This document shows positions 11,041-21,584 of a stretch of DNA of 64,000 bases, in pieces. The notes under the pieces were generated by a model. That model worked only from the letters and a program-made list of their open reading frames with translations, was not told the origin of the DNA and did not search any database. The number at the start of each line of letters is the position of its first letter. The first letter of the stretch is position 1. The position numbers and the translations under genes are program-made. This stretch comes from Bacillota bacterium (GTDB lineage Bacteria; Bacillota; Clostridia; Acetivibrionales; DSM-1351): positions 17,320 to 81,319 of the forward strand of contig JAEZOA010000181.1 in the NCBI GenBank assembly GCA_023441625.1, in the 5' to 3' direction.

Positions 11041-11346
11041 AATACGTGAGTACAACTTATATCAATGGGACGCTCAGTTAAAAGTAATTGATAGAAATTG
11101 TAGGTGAGACACAAGTTTTTTAGCCGTCAAAGCGGCAGGACGTCGCTTTGAGCAGCAACCCCGAGACACGATGTCGAGTGTTCTGCGACGGCAAAAATGC
11201 TTGTGGTGAACCAAACTATTTCATCAATTACTTTGGCACTTTTCAAGTATAAGTGCAACTAAACTTCTGCCTTCGCTAGGGCTCGGCACAAGCTAAGTTT
11301 TCTTTAGAGCAATCCATTGATATAAGTTTGTACGGAAGTATTATTA
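11037..11346. mobile_element. MITE-like nested palindromic element (no ORF)
   Basis: The ends are imperfect inverted repeats of about 30 bp: 11037-11066 reads TAATAATACGTGAGTACAAC and on to TATATCAAT, and 11316-11346 reads as its near reverse complement. Inside is a perfect 12-bp inverted repeat (AAAGTAATTGAT 11081-11092 against 11223-11234). Inside that is a 19-bp arm pair (11110-11128 and 11187-11205, 16 of 19 matching), and then a small hairpin CAAAGCG/CGCTTTG (11128-11134 and 11144-11150). The core is visibly richer in G+C than its surroundings. No coding frame was recognised. It could be a non-autonomous transposable element, a REP-like element or a structured RNA. Confidence 0.55.
11237..11306 (+). 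repeat. Direct repeat copy A (~70 bp)
   Basis: Copy A runs CACTTTTCAAGTATAAGTG, then a CTTCGCT-NN-GCTCGG core, to ACAAGCTAAGTTTTCTTTA. A second copy occurs at 11349-11419. Copy A lies inside the right end of the palindromic element and copy B just outside it. Confidence 0.7.
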
Positions 11347-11348
11347 AA

Positions 11349-11419
11349 CACTTTATCAAGTATAAGTGAAACTTGGCTTCTACCTTCGCTGTCGCTCGGT
11401 ACAAGCTAAGTTTTCTTTA
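11349..11419 (+). repeat. Direct repeat copy B (~70 bp)
   Basis: This is a diverged second copy of 11237-11306. It shares the CAAGTATAAGTG segment, the CTTCGCT and GCTCGG core and the ACAAGCTAAGTTTTCTTTA end. It lies about 95 bp upstream of the next surface-protein start, so it may fall in that gene's leader or promoter region. Confidence 0.7.
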
Positions 11420-11515
11420 CGTTTTCTTTACAACTGCCATTAAACCATAAGTAAATAGTGCCAGAATGCCGATATTATGTTAGAAAACTAGAAATATACT
11501 CTGGGGGTATTATTA

Positions 11516-14500
11516 ATGAAGAAGAGACTAAGGCTAATATCGGCTATTATTATATTAAGTATGATTTTTCCAAACTTCTTGGGGATAATTCAGCCTGTTT
11601 TTGCAGCAGAAAACCCAATTAATGTTTATATAGATGAAAGTAGCTATAACAAGAGTGCAGGAACCATCAAAATAAATTGGGAGGCAGTACCAAACATAGA
11701 TAGCTGTTCTATTATATATCATGTGCCAAATGGTACAAGCTATTCAGAAATTGAGGTTACTGGCAGTGTGGGCAGTCCTAATAGCCAGATAGATTTGGCA
11801 AAAAATACTGCAACAATATCAAATATAAAAAACGATATTATATATGATTTTGAGGTAATAATAACTGATGGTAATGGAGAAACTTACAGCGGAAAACAGT
11901 ATTTCTTAGCACAGATTTCCGTCTTTGCAGAGCAGGTAAATCAACAATCTGTTGATGTAATCGGTGGTGGCGTTGAATCTGGCGTTTATCCAGCAATAAA
12001 GCTTAGCTGGAATATGCCAAAGATTTACGTTTATAATAATGTTACTCTAACTGGAAGTATGAAATATGCAAATGATAGTCAAGCGCTAACTATGCTGGAT
12101 CAAAGTATTGAAAAAATGAACTTTGCCTTCAATATTAATGAATCTTCAAAGAAATCTCTTGCAAGTGTTAAAGTTGACTGGGATACTACTGACAGCAAAT
12201 ATAAGGCTACAGTATCTAATGATGAGGATTCTGATAGGTTTGCTAACGTTAAATGGGACGAAGCTAATGGACAATATTCTTTTTATCTATTAGGTGTTAA
12301 AGATTATGATACATTAATTCCTTCAATGGATGATATTCGGTCAAATACTGTTGATCCCGTAACTAAATTGGCTACCTTACCAAAGGGAATAGGTAGTGGC
12401 GAGTATCAAAATGTACTTCCACACCAAGAAATATTACCAGGAACCATCTACAAAATAAATATGAATTCAACATTCTATGATGGTTCAAAGGAGTATGTAG
12501 ATGTATATTCACTTACATACGGAACTATCTACAATCCACTGATGGGTACAACGGATTATACATATACACCTGTAAGATTTCAACTGACAAAGGATTCCTC
12601 TAACGTTGTATATGTAGGGATACATCGTGTAAATTCAGGTGACCTTAATATGCCTGATTTGTACTATGATATTCTCACTAGCAATGTAGCCTCTAGTCAA
12701 GATTCCAGTTGGACAAGCAGGAAGACTCTTCGTGATGTAAATTTTCAAGGAAAATATGCTATAACGGGTATAACTGGTATTAACCCAAAAAACACCTTTT
12801 ATTATAAGGTTGTAGTAAAATCAGATGGAGCGGCTGATAGAATACAGTCACTTATGATGCCTTATACAATGCAGGATGACACTGCAAGACCCCCTGTTCC
12901 AAATAGAATATTAGTTACAGGAGTGAGTTTGGTACTTCCACCAGCAGGAGTAGATGACGCGTCCTCGGATGTTACTATTTCGTGGGATAAGCCCAGTAAC
13001 TGGGATCAGATTAAGTCCAAGGATTTAGCTAATGATGTTTATTATCATTTTTTACTGAGTATAAGCGAAAAAGACCTAAATATAAGTCCAAATCCAACAC
13101 TTGAAGCGAACGGAAAAAAATATGGAACATATGCTTCAAAATATAGGCTGGTAAAATATGTGAGTGCAAATTCTGATAATATAAAGGTTAGTGCTGACGG
13201 AACAAAGCTATATTATACCCTAAAGGGTTATGAGCTTTTTACTTGGGAGAATCCTAACGGGGATACCCAGCCTATATCAAATCCCGATAACTATCCAGAT
13301 TACTTACTTCCCAACAAAACCTATTACCTGCAAATGTACACTACCCTTTCCGCTGATAAAGGAGAACTTAGTGATGGCTCAAAGATGTCTGAAAAGTCGC
13401 TTGCTGTAAGCTTTACCACACTTGCACCAGAAGGAAGAGATGTACCTACTCCAAATTATCTGGAATGGGTAAAAACCACAATTAATCCTAGCACTGAAAC
13501 TAAGCCTGCAATTGATGCGACTATAGACATTAGATTTGATGCGCCAAACATAGATTGGAAACATTATACCTCTAATACTGATACAACTAATAATAAGGTT
13601 ATTTATGATTTATATATGAGTACCAACAGTGATCCATACGATTTTCACATGATTGGATCAACAGGGTCTGCTGGAGATGTTCAATTTTCCAAGCAGGTAC
13701 TAAAAGATATTACATGGTTTAATGCTACGATAAACAAGTTTACTGGCGACAATAATACTAGATTTGGAAATACTTTATCGCCTAATACAACCTACTATTT
13801 TATGGTGAAGGTACGATTAATAATAGTAGATAAAGATCTCAAAGAGACTGAGAAGAAGTCAATAGGAACTGTGTTACTGCCAGTAACTACTCCAAGAGGT
13901 GAAGCTACTATTCCGGATACATCAGCGTTAAAGCCGGTTGCTCCTACAGATTTCGCTATTGCATTAGACGAAAATGGAAATCCTATGGTTGATGGCCAAA
14001 GTGTTACCTTTGAGTGGACAGCAAATGAAAGTGCTGCTTATTACAACCTTATTGCAACTTCAAAAAAAGTAAAGGCAGATACACCTGTAACTGACAGCAG
14101 CATTGCAGAAGATGCCATCTATAAGAGCTTTATAAGTAATTTAGGCGATAAAGACAGGGATGGTGATTCTAATAAACTAACGCTAAATCCAAATAATAGT
14201 ACACTACCCAAAAACTTTTCATATGACAGTGCTACAAAGAAATGCAGATATAAAATAGATACATGGCTTTATCCTAATAAGATTTACTATTTTTCCTTGA
14301 GGTCAGAGCTTGTAGATACAGCTAAAGCTGAAACAAAGTCCAGCGTATGGGTATCTATTCCTGTGACGACCTCTTTAATTGAGAGCCCTACTAAACTACA
14401 GGTGGTAAACGCTTGTGAACTAGCTTTCTATTGGATTGACTCCATGCCCCAAATGACAGCTGAGAACTATAGCATATCTATAAAAGCATCTGGAGATAGT

Positions 14501-16510
14501 AATTATACTCTCCTATCAAAGTCACAATATACAATAGTAAAGCATGACAGTGTTTATTATGGAAGAACTACACCCGCTGCTAAGTTAAAGCCAAATACAC
14601 AGTATAGTATAAAGATTGTCAGAACTACTGATAATGCAGTTTTAAGTACAATTAACAAATCTACAAGAGATGATTATTATCAGATAGATGTTAAGTGGCA
14701 AGGCCATGCAAAAGATGCATACTCTGACTTTGAGATAGCAATTAGAACAGAAGATGATAGTGATTATACTGTTCTTAATAATAAAAGAGATCTAGAACAG
14801 TATGTTGATATTTCAACACATACATATTCATATTATATTGAAAAGGATAACAGCAACCTAGGTAATAATTACTATATATTTAATGCAAGGATTAAGTCTG
14901 CAGATGTAACCTTGCCAGATGGAACTAAAGTAAATAGACCATTAAATCCAAATACAAAGTATTACATAAAGGTGAGGGCTGTTAAGACTGATTCATCTAA
15001 TCTGACTTTAGTTACTCCTTCAAAGTATGTTGGCCCTGTAGATACTAGAACTGAGTTTAATCAAGATGATTATGATGACACTGACAAGAATACTAACATT
15101 TCAGCTAAATTTTTGGATATGATTGGGAAATTAGAACAAGATATTGTTTGGGATATCAGTAAGCAAAACGGTGTGGCAAATAAGGTTCTTGTAAAGGATG
15201 ATAAGCTCATTGATTTGTTGGAGGGGTTCGGATACTACTCCTGTACAATAGATATGTCTCAAAGCGCAGCTTATATAAATAATGATGAGGTTTATCTTTC
15301 AAAGGATATATTGAAGGCAATGAAGGCCAATGATAGGAGCATTATAATAAAAACTAAAAATGCAGAATACACTATCAGGCCAGATACCTTTGATATTGAT
15401 GCTATGGAGGAGTTTAAGAGCGCAAAGGCAGTTAAAGGTTCACAGGATGTTTACCTGAAAATCGGCAATGTTCAGAGTACGAACATAGTGCCTAATGCTC
15501 CTGCCAATACTACCTCATCGTCTAAGATGAGTGCATTATCTGCTCAGGCTATAACAAGCAAACAAACTAGTACTTCAATTAATTCACTTATTAAGGATAA
15601 GCTTTATAACGATAAGACTGGAATTGTGCAGAAAAAGCTGGCAATAATAAAAAATCCCAATAATCCTTATTTAGAGAAGGATGCCCAGGAGGTAAATAAG
15701 TATTTAAACCAGCTTTATGAAGAGGTAAAAAGTGAAATCTCCTTCTACATAGAAGATACTCTTAATGGAGCAGGGTATACAGCAGGGCTACTAGCTGACA
15801 AATTCAATATTTCAAAATTTAGTTCGCCAATGGGTGTAAAAATGCCATATAAAGCTAACTCAATATCAAATCCATATGTTTTATATGAGAATGTTGGGAA
15901 CTGGAAAAAGCTCACCCAAAATCTGAAATATGAGAATGGATATTTAAACTTTTATGTAACTGGGACAGGAAAATTTGCAATCTTTTCATCTAAAGACATC
16001 ACAGCTTCAATAGCAGATGATAATTCTGCAAAACCATATATTGCAAAGCTTGCAGCAAACTATGATTTGACAACTGTTTTCCCTAAGGCAGATACATCCT
16101 TCAATGCTAATCTGAATGTGACAGTCAAAGAAGCAATATTGCTATATGAATTGCTTACAGAGTCTCGTAATGATGAGCAGATTGAGGTTAAGGCAAAGGC
16201 TAAGACATATGGAATTGATAAAATTATGAATACTACAAATTTAAATAGAAACTTAACAAGACAGGAAGCGGCAGCTATTACAATTAAGCTATATTGCCAG
16301 AAGACAGGGGCTGATTACGGAAATCTTAAGGCTACATATAGTAAGGTTATCAAAGATGATAGTAAAATAGATAGTAAATATGCAGTACCAGTGTATCTAT
16401 GCCTTCAAATGGATTTGATGACTTTAGATTCAAGTGCGAATTTTAACCCGAAGGCAACAATTAATAGAGCAGAAATTGCTATGGTGCTTCAAAAAATGCT
16501 TGAGGTATAG
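11516..16510 (+). CDS. Secreted fibronectin-type-III-like protein with C-terminal SLH domains (1664 aa)
   Basis: An exported cell-surface protein with a signal peptide at residues 1-30 (ends FAAEN). The body is a series of fibronectin-type-III-like modules, recognisable by recurring 'LxPNTxYYxxVxA' strands (for example LLPNKTYYLQMYT and LSPNTTYYFMVKV). Residues about 1500-1664 are SLH-like, with 'NLTRQEAAAITIKLYCQ' and 'FNPKATINRAEIAMVLQKML'. GGGGG lies about 10 bases upstream of the ATG. The gene sits between the giant repeat protein and another protein of the same plan 63 bp downstream, so genes 2 to 4 probably share a transcript. No catalytic domain was recognised; a structural or adhesive role is inferred. 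Confidence 0.85.
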   Translation: MKKRLRLISAIIILSMIFPNFLGIIQPVFAAENPINVYIDESSYNKSAGTIKINWEAVPNIDSCSIIYHVPNGTSYSEIEVTGSVGSPNSQIDLAKNTATISNIKNDIIYDFEVIITDGNGETYSGKQYFLAQISVFAEQVNQQSVDVIGGGVESGVYPAIKLSWNMPKIYVYNNVTLTGSMKYANDSQALTMLDQSIEKMNFAFNINESSKKSLASVKVDWDTTDSKYKATVSNDEDSDRFANVKWDEANGQYSFYLLGVKDYDTLIPSMDDIRSNTVDPVTKLATLPKGIGSGEYQNVLPHQEILPGTIYKINMNSTFYDGSKEYVDVYSLTYGTIYNPLMGTTDYTYTPVRFQLTKDSSNVVYVGIHRVNSGDLNMPDLYYDILTSNVASSQDSSWTSRKTLRDVNFQGKYAITGITGINPKNTFYYKVVVKSDGAADRIQSLMMPYTMQDDTARPPVPNRILVTGVSLVLPPAGVDDASSDVTISWDKPSNWDQIKSKDLANDVYYHFLLSISEKDLNISPNPTLEANGKKYGTYASKYRLVKYVSANSDNIKVSADGTKLYYTLKGYELFTWENPNGDTQPISNPDNYPDYLLPNKTYYLQMYTTLSADKGELSDGSKMSEKSLAVSFTTLAPEGRDVPTPNYLEWVKTTINPSTETKPAIDATIDIRFDAPNIDWKHYTSNTDTTNNKVIYDLYMSTNSDPYDFHMIGSTGSAGDVQFSKQVLKDITWFNATINKFTGDNNTRFGNTLSPNTTYYFMVKVRLIIVDKDLKETEKKSIGTVLLPVTTPRGEATIPDTSALKPVAPTDFAIALDENGNPMVDGQSVTFEWTANESAAYYNLIATSKKVKADTPVTDSSIAEDAIYKSFISNLGDKDRDGDSNKLTLNPNNSTLPKNFSYDSATKKCRYKIDTWLYPNKIYYFSLRSELVDTAKAETKSSVWVSIPVTTSLIESPTKLQVVNACELAFYWIDSMPQMTAENYSISIKASGDSNYTLLSKSQYTIVKHDSVYYGRTTPAAKLKPNTQYSIKIVRTTDNAVLSTINKSTRDDYYQIDVKWQGHAKDAYSDFEIAIRTEDDSDYTVLNNKRDLEQYVDISTHTYSYYIEKDNSNLGNNYYIFNARIKSADVTLPDGTKVNRPLNPNTKYYIKVRAVKTDSSNLTLVTPSKYVGPVDTRTEFNQDDYDDTDKNTNISAKFLDMIGKLEQDIVWDISKQNGVANKVLVKDDKLIDLLEGFGYYSCTIDMSQSAAYINNDEVYLSKDILKAMKANDRSIIIKTKNAEYTIRPDTFDIDAMEEFKSAKAVKGSQDVYLKIGNVQSTNIVPNAPANTTSSSKMSALSAQAITSKQTSTSINSLIKDKLYNDKTGIVQKKLAIIKNPNNPYLEKDAQEVNKYLNQLYEEVKSEISFYIEDTLNGAGYTAGLLADKFNISKFSSPMGVKMPYKANSISNPYVLYENVGNWKKLTQNLKYENGYLNFYVTGTGKFAIFSSKDITASIADDNSAKPYIAKLAANYDLTTVFPKADTSFNANLNVTVKEAILLYELLTESRNDEQIEVKAKAKTYGIDKIMNTTNLNRNLTRQEAAAITIKLYCQKTGADYGNLKATYSKVIKDDSKIDSKYAVPVYLCLQMDLMTLDSSANFNPKATINRAEIAMVLQKMLEV

Positions 16511-16573
16511 GCATATTACAATACATTAGTGCTATTTAACAGGAGTTTATATACACAGAGAGAAGGAGCTAAT

Positions 16574-19500
16574 ATGAAAATAAAGAGATTGGTTGCAGCA
16601 ATATTGGCTATAATATTTTTAATAACATCATATAGTGGAAATGGAGTGCTTGCTGCTGAGATTCCCACGCAGCCGGCGCCAAGTAATCTATCTATTGCAG
16701 CATTAAATGCTTCTGAGCCACCTATTGGATATAGTGCTTCAGATGGAGGACAATCAGGATATTATGCAGATATTGCATGGAAGGTAAATAATCCTGCTCT
16801 TTCGGGTATTAGTTTAGTGGGGAAATATGTAAATATTTTTTTGGAGGAGTCTGCAAAGGGATATAAACCTGCAAAGAATTTATCATTTAAAGATTTGCCG
16901 GGAGATGTGAATCCTATCCGAATGAGAGACCTTAAATCTGGAACTGTTTATAAAGCAAATGCAACGGCATATTATAAATATACGGATGGTATAGCTACTA
17001 ATGAACTTAAATCACCCGAATCGGCAAGCTCAAATACAGTTAAATTTCTCACGGATATTAATCTGCAATGCTTAACTACGGGTACTGATAAAATCAAAAT
17101 AATATGGGATGATGTTTGGAACGATGGAAAGAGAATTAGTTATAAGCTTTACATTTCAGAGAATAAGGATTTTTCAAATACTTTTCCCATCTATATAAAT
17201 GAGACTCAAATCAGCGAAAATGGTCCAGTTATTCTTAATAAAGCAGATGGGACTCTCGAATATAATCATAGTGTCAGCAGTGCTGGAAGAGTTTACTATG
17301 TTAAAATCGTACCTGAAATAACTGATACAGAAATAATAAAAAGCGCTGAAACTCAAACTGTTTTAGTAAGCACATTTATTTTGGCAAAAACCACAAGAGT
17401 ATCAACAACAATTGATGGAAGTACAATATGGAGACTTGATTGGAGTCCTGTGGTTACAGGAATCTCAAATTCCAATATAAAGGTAAAATACTATATTAAC
17501 AAATATAATACCAATAACGTACCAGAAACACTGTTTGTTGAAGACAGTACTACTACCTTTATAACAGTACCTGCGAGTGAACCAGAAAGTAGCTATATGA
17601 TAAGGGCAGATGTAACAAAGGACGGAATGCCTTACTATCCTGCTAATGTTTCAATTATTTCTGACAGGATTACTCTTAAGGAGGATGGGGTTTCATCAAC
17701 ACCAACTATGCCTGAACTTGTATCAGAATTCAAGGATATGGGGGGCTCCGGAACAGTAATTATTTCATATGAGGATATTCTTAATGTAGATGGAAGTATT
17801 GCAATAAAGGGTGAACTTGGTAAGGACACAGCAACAATACTTTGGCGAGCACCAAAAAAAGCTGATGGTACAATTGATGAGGATGTCTTTTATGATATGT
17901 GGCTTATTGAGAATCCAAATACAATAGATAACCCTGCAGCGGGTGCTAAAATTAAGACCTCTTTTAAACCTGATAACTCAAATCATGTAATAGACACAAA
18001 GGATAATAACAATATAATTGGATATAAATATAAGCTTGAGGGCTTGCTTCCAAACCATACATATTATTTCAAGATAACAGCAAAGAAAACCTTTACTGAG
18101 GAGGTAGATGGTGTTATTCAGAGTGTAGAACATGCATCAACTCCTGCATTAAAGGTGGTAGTAACTCTTCCGGGTGGAGCTATTGATACACCTTTATTGC
18201 CGTCAAATCCTCCTCTGGAAATAAAAGAGCAACCAGCAGGAAAGGCAATGATTACTGAAAATAGTGTTACTATTCAAACTAAAAACAGATGGTATGAAAT
18301 GTTTAACAAGGTTCCTAACACTGGGAAGTGGTATTATGTTAAAGCAGATAAAACAAAACCAAGTGATAATATTATTGATGGAACCTTGCAATATGATCCA
18401 ACTGACCCAACGACTCCAGTTGATAATCTTAATTACAGAAAGGTGCAGTATGATGCGGGGGTTTCGCTTTATGTGGGCTGTGAGGAATACTACGAAGGCA
18501 TTGATGTTTCAACAATAAATAATTATAAGTTGGAAAAGGTATCTACGAGTCCTAATGATGATACTGAGGATCCTAAATTAAATGCACCAGAAAATACACC
18601 TACTGCTTCGGTTGAAGCAATATATGCAAAACATAATATAGTTATTCCCGTTAAGGACTTGAAGCCTAATACCACATATATTTTGTGGGTACGGGCTGTC
18701 AGGGACGGGGAACCTGCATTATATTCAGATATATCTACACCAATTATATTTACAACACTGCCATCAGCATCACAGACTGTTGAAAAACCAGTAGTACCAA
18801 CAATAAAATATACATATGTAGCCGATACCTTTGTGGATTTGGGTTGGGACTATAAGGATGGAAACCAGTATCATATTAAATATGGAACAGTTGACGATCC
18901 AGCAAAAGCTGGAAATACATTAACATTTACAACTAGTCAGATTAAGGAGTCTGGTGTGGATTATGTTCGGATTCCTGGATTAATGCCTAATACCCAATAC
19001 TACTTCTGGATTCAGGCAGAGGCGTTTAGTGAAGATAATACAACCAGTCAATTGTCAGATTGGAGTGATTCCACTCCTCTGAGGACCTTAAAGGACATAC
19101 CACCCACTACACCAAGAGGGTTCGGTGTGAAAAATACATCTGATGCAGTGACAAAAAACAGTGTTACCTTTGAATGGATAAAAGAAGGAAATCTTGAATA
19201 TGTGCTTGAAGTTGCAGGTGGGGTAGATTATAAGGATGTAAAACAATATAAGGTGGGCGCAGTATCTGAGTTTAAGGTTGATGGGTTAACCTCTAATTTT
19301 AGATATTTCGCAAGATTATATGCTTACGATCCCACAAAAGATCTTACATCGCTCCCTACTCAGAGTATCAGTGTAAGAACCCTCAGAAGTAGTGATGACT
19401 ATGACTCCGATAAGGATGTGGACAATGTTATTGGCGGCGAGTTTATTGATAAGGGAGCAACAGTGGTTGGTGGAACCTGGACTGTCAAAATAGTAGGGGT

Positions 19501-20581
19501 AAATGCCGACAGGTTAATAGAGGTTATGAGTACGGATAATAAATTAGATTATACTGTTGATGTATCAAAGCCACCCTCTACAGCAAGTTATATTTCTATA
19601 CATGTATCAAAAAAGGTATTTGACAAGCTTGGGCAGTTAAAAGAAAACCTTACATTTAAGACAGCGACTGTTTCCTATGAATTAAGGGCTGGGATTCTTT
19701 CAAATTATGCTAATACAGCTGACACTCAAAAAGAGCAGATATATGTGTTTAATATTACTTTATTACCTCAAAAGCCAACAGCGAATGCAAATGAACTACT
19801 GCTCAGGCAGCCATTATCTGAAATTGGGGTAATGCTCGACACAGGAGCTAGCAATATTACTATTACAGAGTTTGCAATACCTTTGGTTGTGAATTACCCA
19901 TACACAGATTCCAAGGATTATGTAGATGGAAAAACCTTTGGATATATTTATAATACTAGTGTAAACAATTGGGATAAGCAGACCTCTTCTGGAGTATATG
20001 ATGCTGATAATGATTCAGGAGTTATCAGCTTTCAGGTCCGGACCCCAGGACTATATGCAGTGGCAGATAGGACCACTAGCATGTTTGATGATATTTATGG
20101 ACATGCCTACGAGGATTCTATAATAAATGTGGCATTTATACATAAGCTTAAGAGTATAACAGGTAGATTGTTTAAGCCAGATGCAAATTTAACTATAGGC
20201 GAGGCTATAAAACTGGTTTATGATACGCTTGATTATGACTATGGCAGTGAGTATATGGAATCAGCTGTAAAGGCTGGATTTATTAAAGCAAATAAATACT
20301 CAGGGAATATATGTACAAGGCAAGAGGCCGCATGTATGGCAACAGTACTGTATGAAGTAAAGACAAGAACAAAGGTTCAAGTAAGTGCTGATACTATTTC
20401 CAGCTATAGTGACTATACTAAAATTGATAAGGATATACTGAATAAGGTTACTTTTGCAGTAGAAAATGGCTTTGTCCCAAATGCTGCAGCAAGCCAGTTA
20501 AATCCAACTCAATCAGTAACAAGAGGAGAACTCATGTACATGCTTGAGAAGGCTTTAGTACTTGCGGGGGAAATTGAATAG
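16574..20581 (+). CDS. Secreted fibronectin-type-III-like protein with C-terminal SLH domains (1335 aa)
   Basis: This is a paralogue-like neighbour of the preceding gene. I chose the ATG at 16574 because AGAAGGAG (16561-16568) precedes it and a normal signal peptide then begins at once (MKIKRLVAAILAIIFLIT). An upstream in-frame start at 16529 would add 15 polar residues and has no ribosome site. FN3-like modules fill most of the chain, with recurring 'LxPNTxYYxxI' strands. The last ~170 residues hold SLH-like units ending in 'LNPTQSVTRGELMYMLEKAL'. Like its neighbour, it has a linker domain of unknown type before the SLH units. A structural surface role is likely. Confidence 0.85.
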   Translation: MKIKRLVAAILAIIFLITSYSGNGVLAAEIPTQPAPSNLSIAALNASEPPIGYSASDGGQSGYYADIAWKVNNPALSGISLVGKYVNIFLEESAKGYKPAKNLSFKDLPGDVNPIRMRDLKSGTVYKANATAYYKYTDGIATNELKSPESASSNTVKFLTDINLQCLTTGTDKIKIIWDDVWNDGKRISYKLYISENKDFSNTFPIYINETQISENGPVILNKADGTLEYNHSVSSAGRVYYVKIVPEITDTEIIKSAETQTVLVSTFILAKTTRVSTTIDGSTIWRLDWSPVVTGISNSNIKVKYYINKYNTNNVPETLFVEDSTTTFITVPASEPESSYMIRADVTKDGMPYYPANVSIISDRITLKEDGVSSTPTMPELVSEFKDMGGSGTVIISYEDILNVDGSIAIKGELGKDTATILWRAPKKADGTIDEDVFYDMWLIENPNTIDNPAAGAKIKTSFKPDNSNHVIDTKDNNNIIGYKYKLEGLLPNHTYYFKITAKKTFTEEVDGVIQSVEHASTPALKVVVTLPGGAIDTPLLPSNPPLEIKEQPAGKAMITENSVTIQTKNRWYEMFNKVPNTGKWYYVKADKTKPSDNIIDGTLQYDPTDPTTPVDNLNYRKVQYDAGVSLYVGCEEYYEGIDVSTINNYKLEKVSTSPNDDTEDPKLNAPENTPTASVEAIYAKHNIVIPVKDLKPNTTYILWVRAVRDGEPALYSDISTPIIFTTLPSASQTVEKPVVPTIKYTYVADTFVDLGWDYKDGNQYHIKYGTVDDPAKAGNTLTFTTSQIKESGVDYVRIPGLMPNTQYYFWIQAEAFSEDNTTSQLSDWSDSTPLRTLKDIPPTTPRGFGVKNTSDAVTKNSVTFEWIKEGNLEYVLEVAGGVDYKDVKQYKVGAVSEFKVDGLTSNFRYFARLYAYDPTKDLTSLPTQSISVRTLRSSDDYDSDKDVDNVIGGEFIDKGATVVGGTWTVKIVGVNADRLIEVMSTDNKLDYTVDVSKPPSTASYISIHVSKKVFDKLGQLKENLTFKTATVSYELRAGILSNYANTADTQKEQIYVFNITLLPQKPTANANELLLRQPLSEIGVMLDTGASNITITEFAIPLVVNYPYTDSKDYVDGKTFGYIYNTSVNNWDKQTSSGVYDADNDSGVISFQVRTPGLYAVADRTTSMFDDIYGHAYEDSIINVAFIHKLKSITGRLFKPDANLTIGEAIKLVYDTLDYDYGSEYMESAVKAGFIKANKYSGNICTRQEAACMATVLYEVKTRTKVQVSADTISSYSDYTKIDKDILNKVTFAVENGFVPNAAASQLNPTQSVTRGELMYMLEKALVLAGEIE

Positions 20582-20595
20582 GGATGGAGGAAAAC

Positions 20596-21447
20596 ATGAA
20601 ACATACAACAAGATTAATTACAATTTTAATAATTTCGTTGCTTTTTTCAGCTTTTTCAGTGCAAGTTGTTCAGGCTAATGGTGTTAAGGTGACCACTCAA
20701 TATAGCAATGAAAAATACAAAATCACTCTCACCAGTCAAGAAACTGGCAAGGGTATTAAAGTAATGGGTTTTAGTATTGCAAATGGAAAAGCTGTTAATG
20801 TTACATATGCCTTTACAAAAGAAGCAGCCAATACAGCTACTGTTGAAATTGACAAAGCGATGGTGCTGGCTCCTTTTAGGGTTATTACAACAAACACTGA
20901 CAATTTAAGCTATCGACCCTTTAGTGACATTTTAAATACTGAAGCTGATGAATATATACGCCATATTCATGATGTTGGTATAACAAATGGTTTTTTAGAT
21001 GGAACCTTCAAACCAGATAATACTCTGACTAGAGCAGAGGCAGCTGTAATGCTTTCAACTGCATTAAATTTAAAATTAGAAAATACTTTAGAATATAGCA
21101 ATAAATTTAAGGATATAAATAAACATTGGGCCGAAAAATATATAAATACTATTTTGAAGGAAGGCATAATGACTGGTTTTTCTGACAAAACCTTTAGACC
21201 AAACAATAAAATAACTGTAGCTGAGGTATGTGCGATAATAAATAAAGCCTTTGATTTCCAAACAAAAAATCAAGGAATATTTACCAAGCTAAAAAAGGAT
21301 CAGTGGTATTCGTCATTTGTTCAAAATATATTTAATTTAAAGATTTTAACACCTGAGGATAGTATATACAAATCCTTTAACGAAACCAGCAATATTTCCC
21401 GCGGAAACTTTGCAATGATGCTTAGTAGAGCACTTTCTACTTATTAG
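20596..21447 (+). CDS. Small SLH-domain protein (283 aa)
   Basis: An exported protein with a signal peptide (residues 1-28, ending VQA), a short beta-rich N-terminal domain, and three SLH repeats from residue ~105 to the end. The repeats are classical: 'GFLDGTFKPDNTLTRAEAAV' and 'FKDINKHWAEKYINTILKEG'. The ATG at 20596 is preferred over 20584 because GGAGG (20586-20590) sits 5 bases upstream of it. The gene starts 14 bases after the stop of the preceding SLH gene, so the two are almost certainly co-transcribed. It is nearly all anchor, so it may be a wall-coating or scaffold component; that is inference. Confidence 0.85.
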   Translation: MKHTTRLITILIISLLFSAFSVQVVQANGVKVTTQYSNEKYKITLTSQETGKGIKVMGFSIANGKAVNVTYAFTKEAANTATVEIDKAMVLAPFRVITTNTDNLSYRPFSDILNTEADEYIRHIHDVGITNGFLDGTFKPDNTLTRAEAAVMLSTALNLKLENTLEYSNKFKDINKHWAEKYINTILKEGIMTGFSDKTFRPNNKITVAEVCAIINKAFDFQTKNQGIFTKLKKDQWYSSFVQNIFNLKILTPEDSIYKSFNETSNISRGNFAMMLSRALSTY

Positions 21448-21584
21448 GAACAACATCCTTCTTTTGAAAACTTATCATGTATACGACCTTTTTAAACAGG
21501 CAATAATCTTTAATAGCTTATATAATTTGTGTTTTTGATTATGCAAAATTATGTAAGAAATTTATTATTGTTAGGGTGGTATAT

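Noticed and set aside
11037..11346. The palindromic element as a CRISPR array or riboswitch
   Set aside because: There are no regular repeat-spacer units, and no known riboswitch core was recognised; the next gene is a surface protein.
18264..18518. An 84-codon plus-strand frame inside the third SLH protein gene
   Set aside because: It lies wholly within a well-supported gene in another frame, with no independent start signal.
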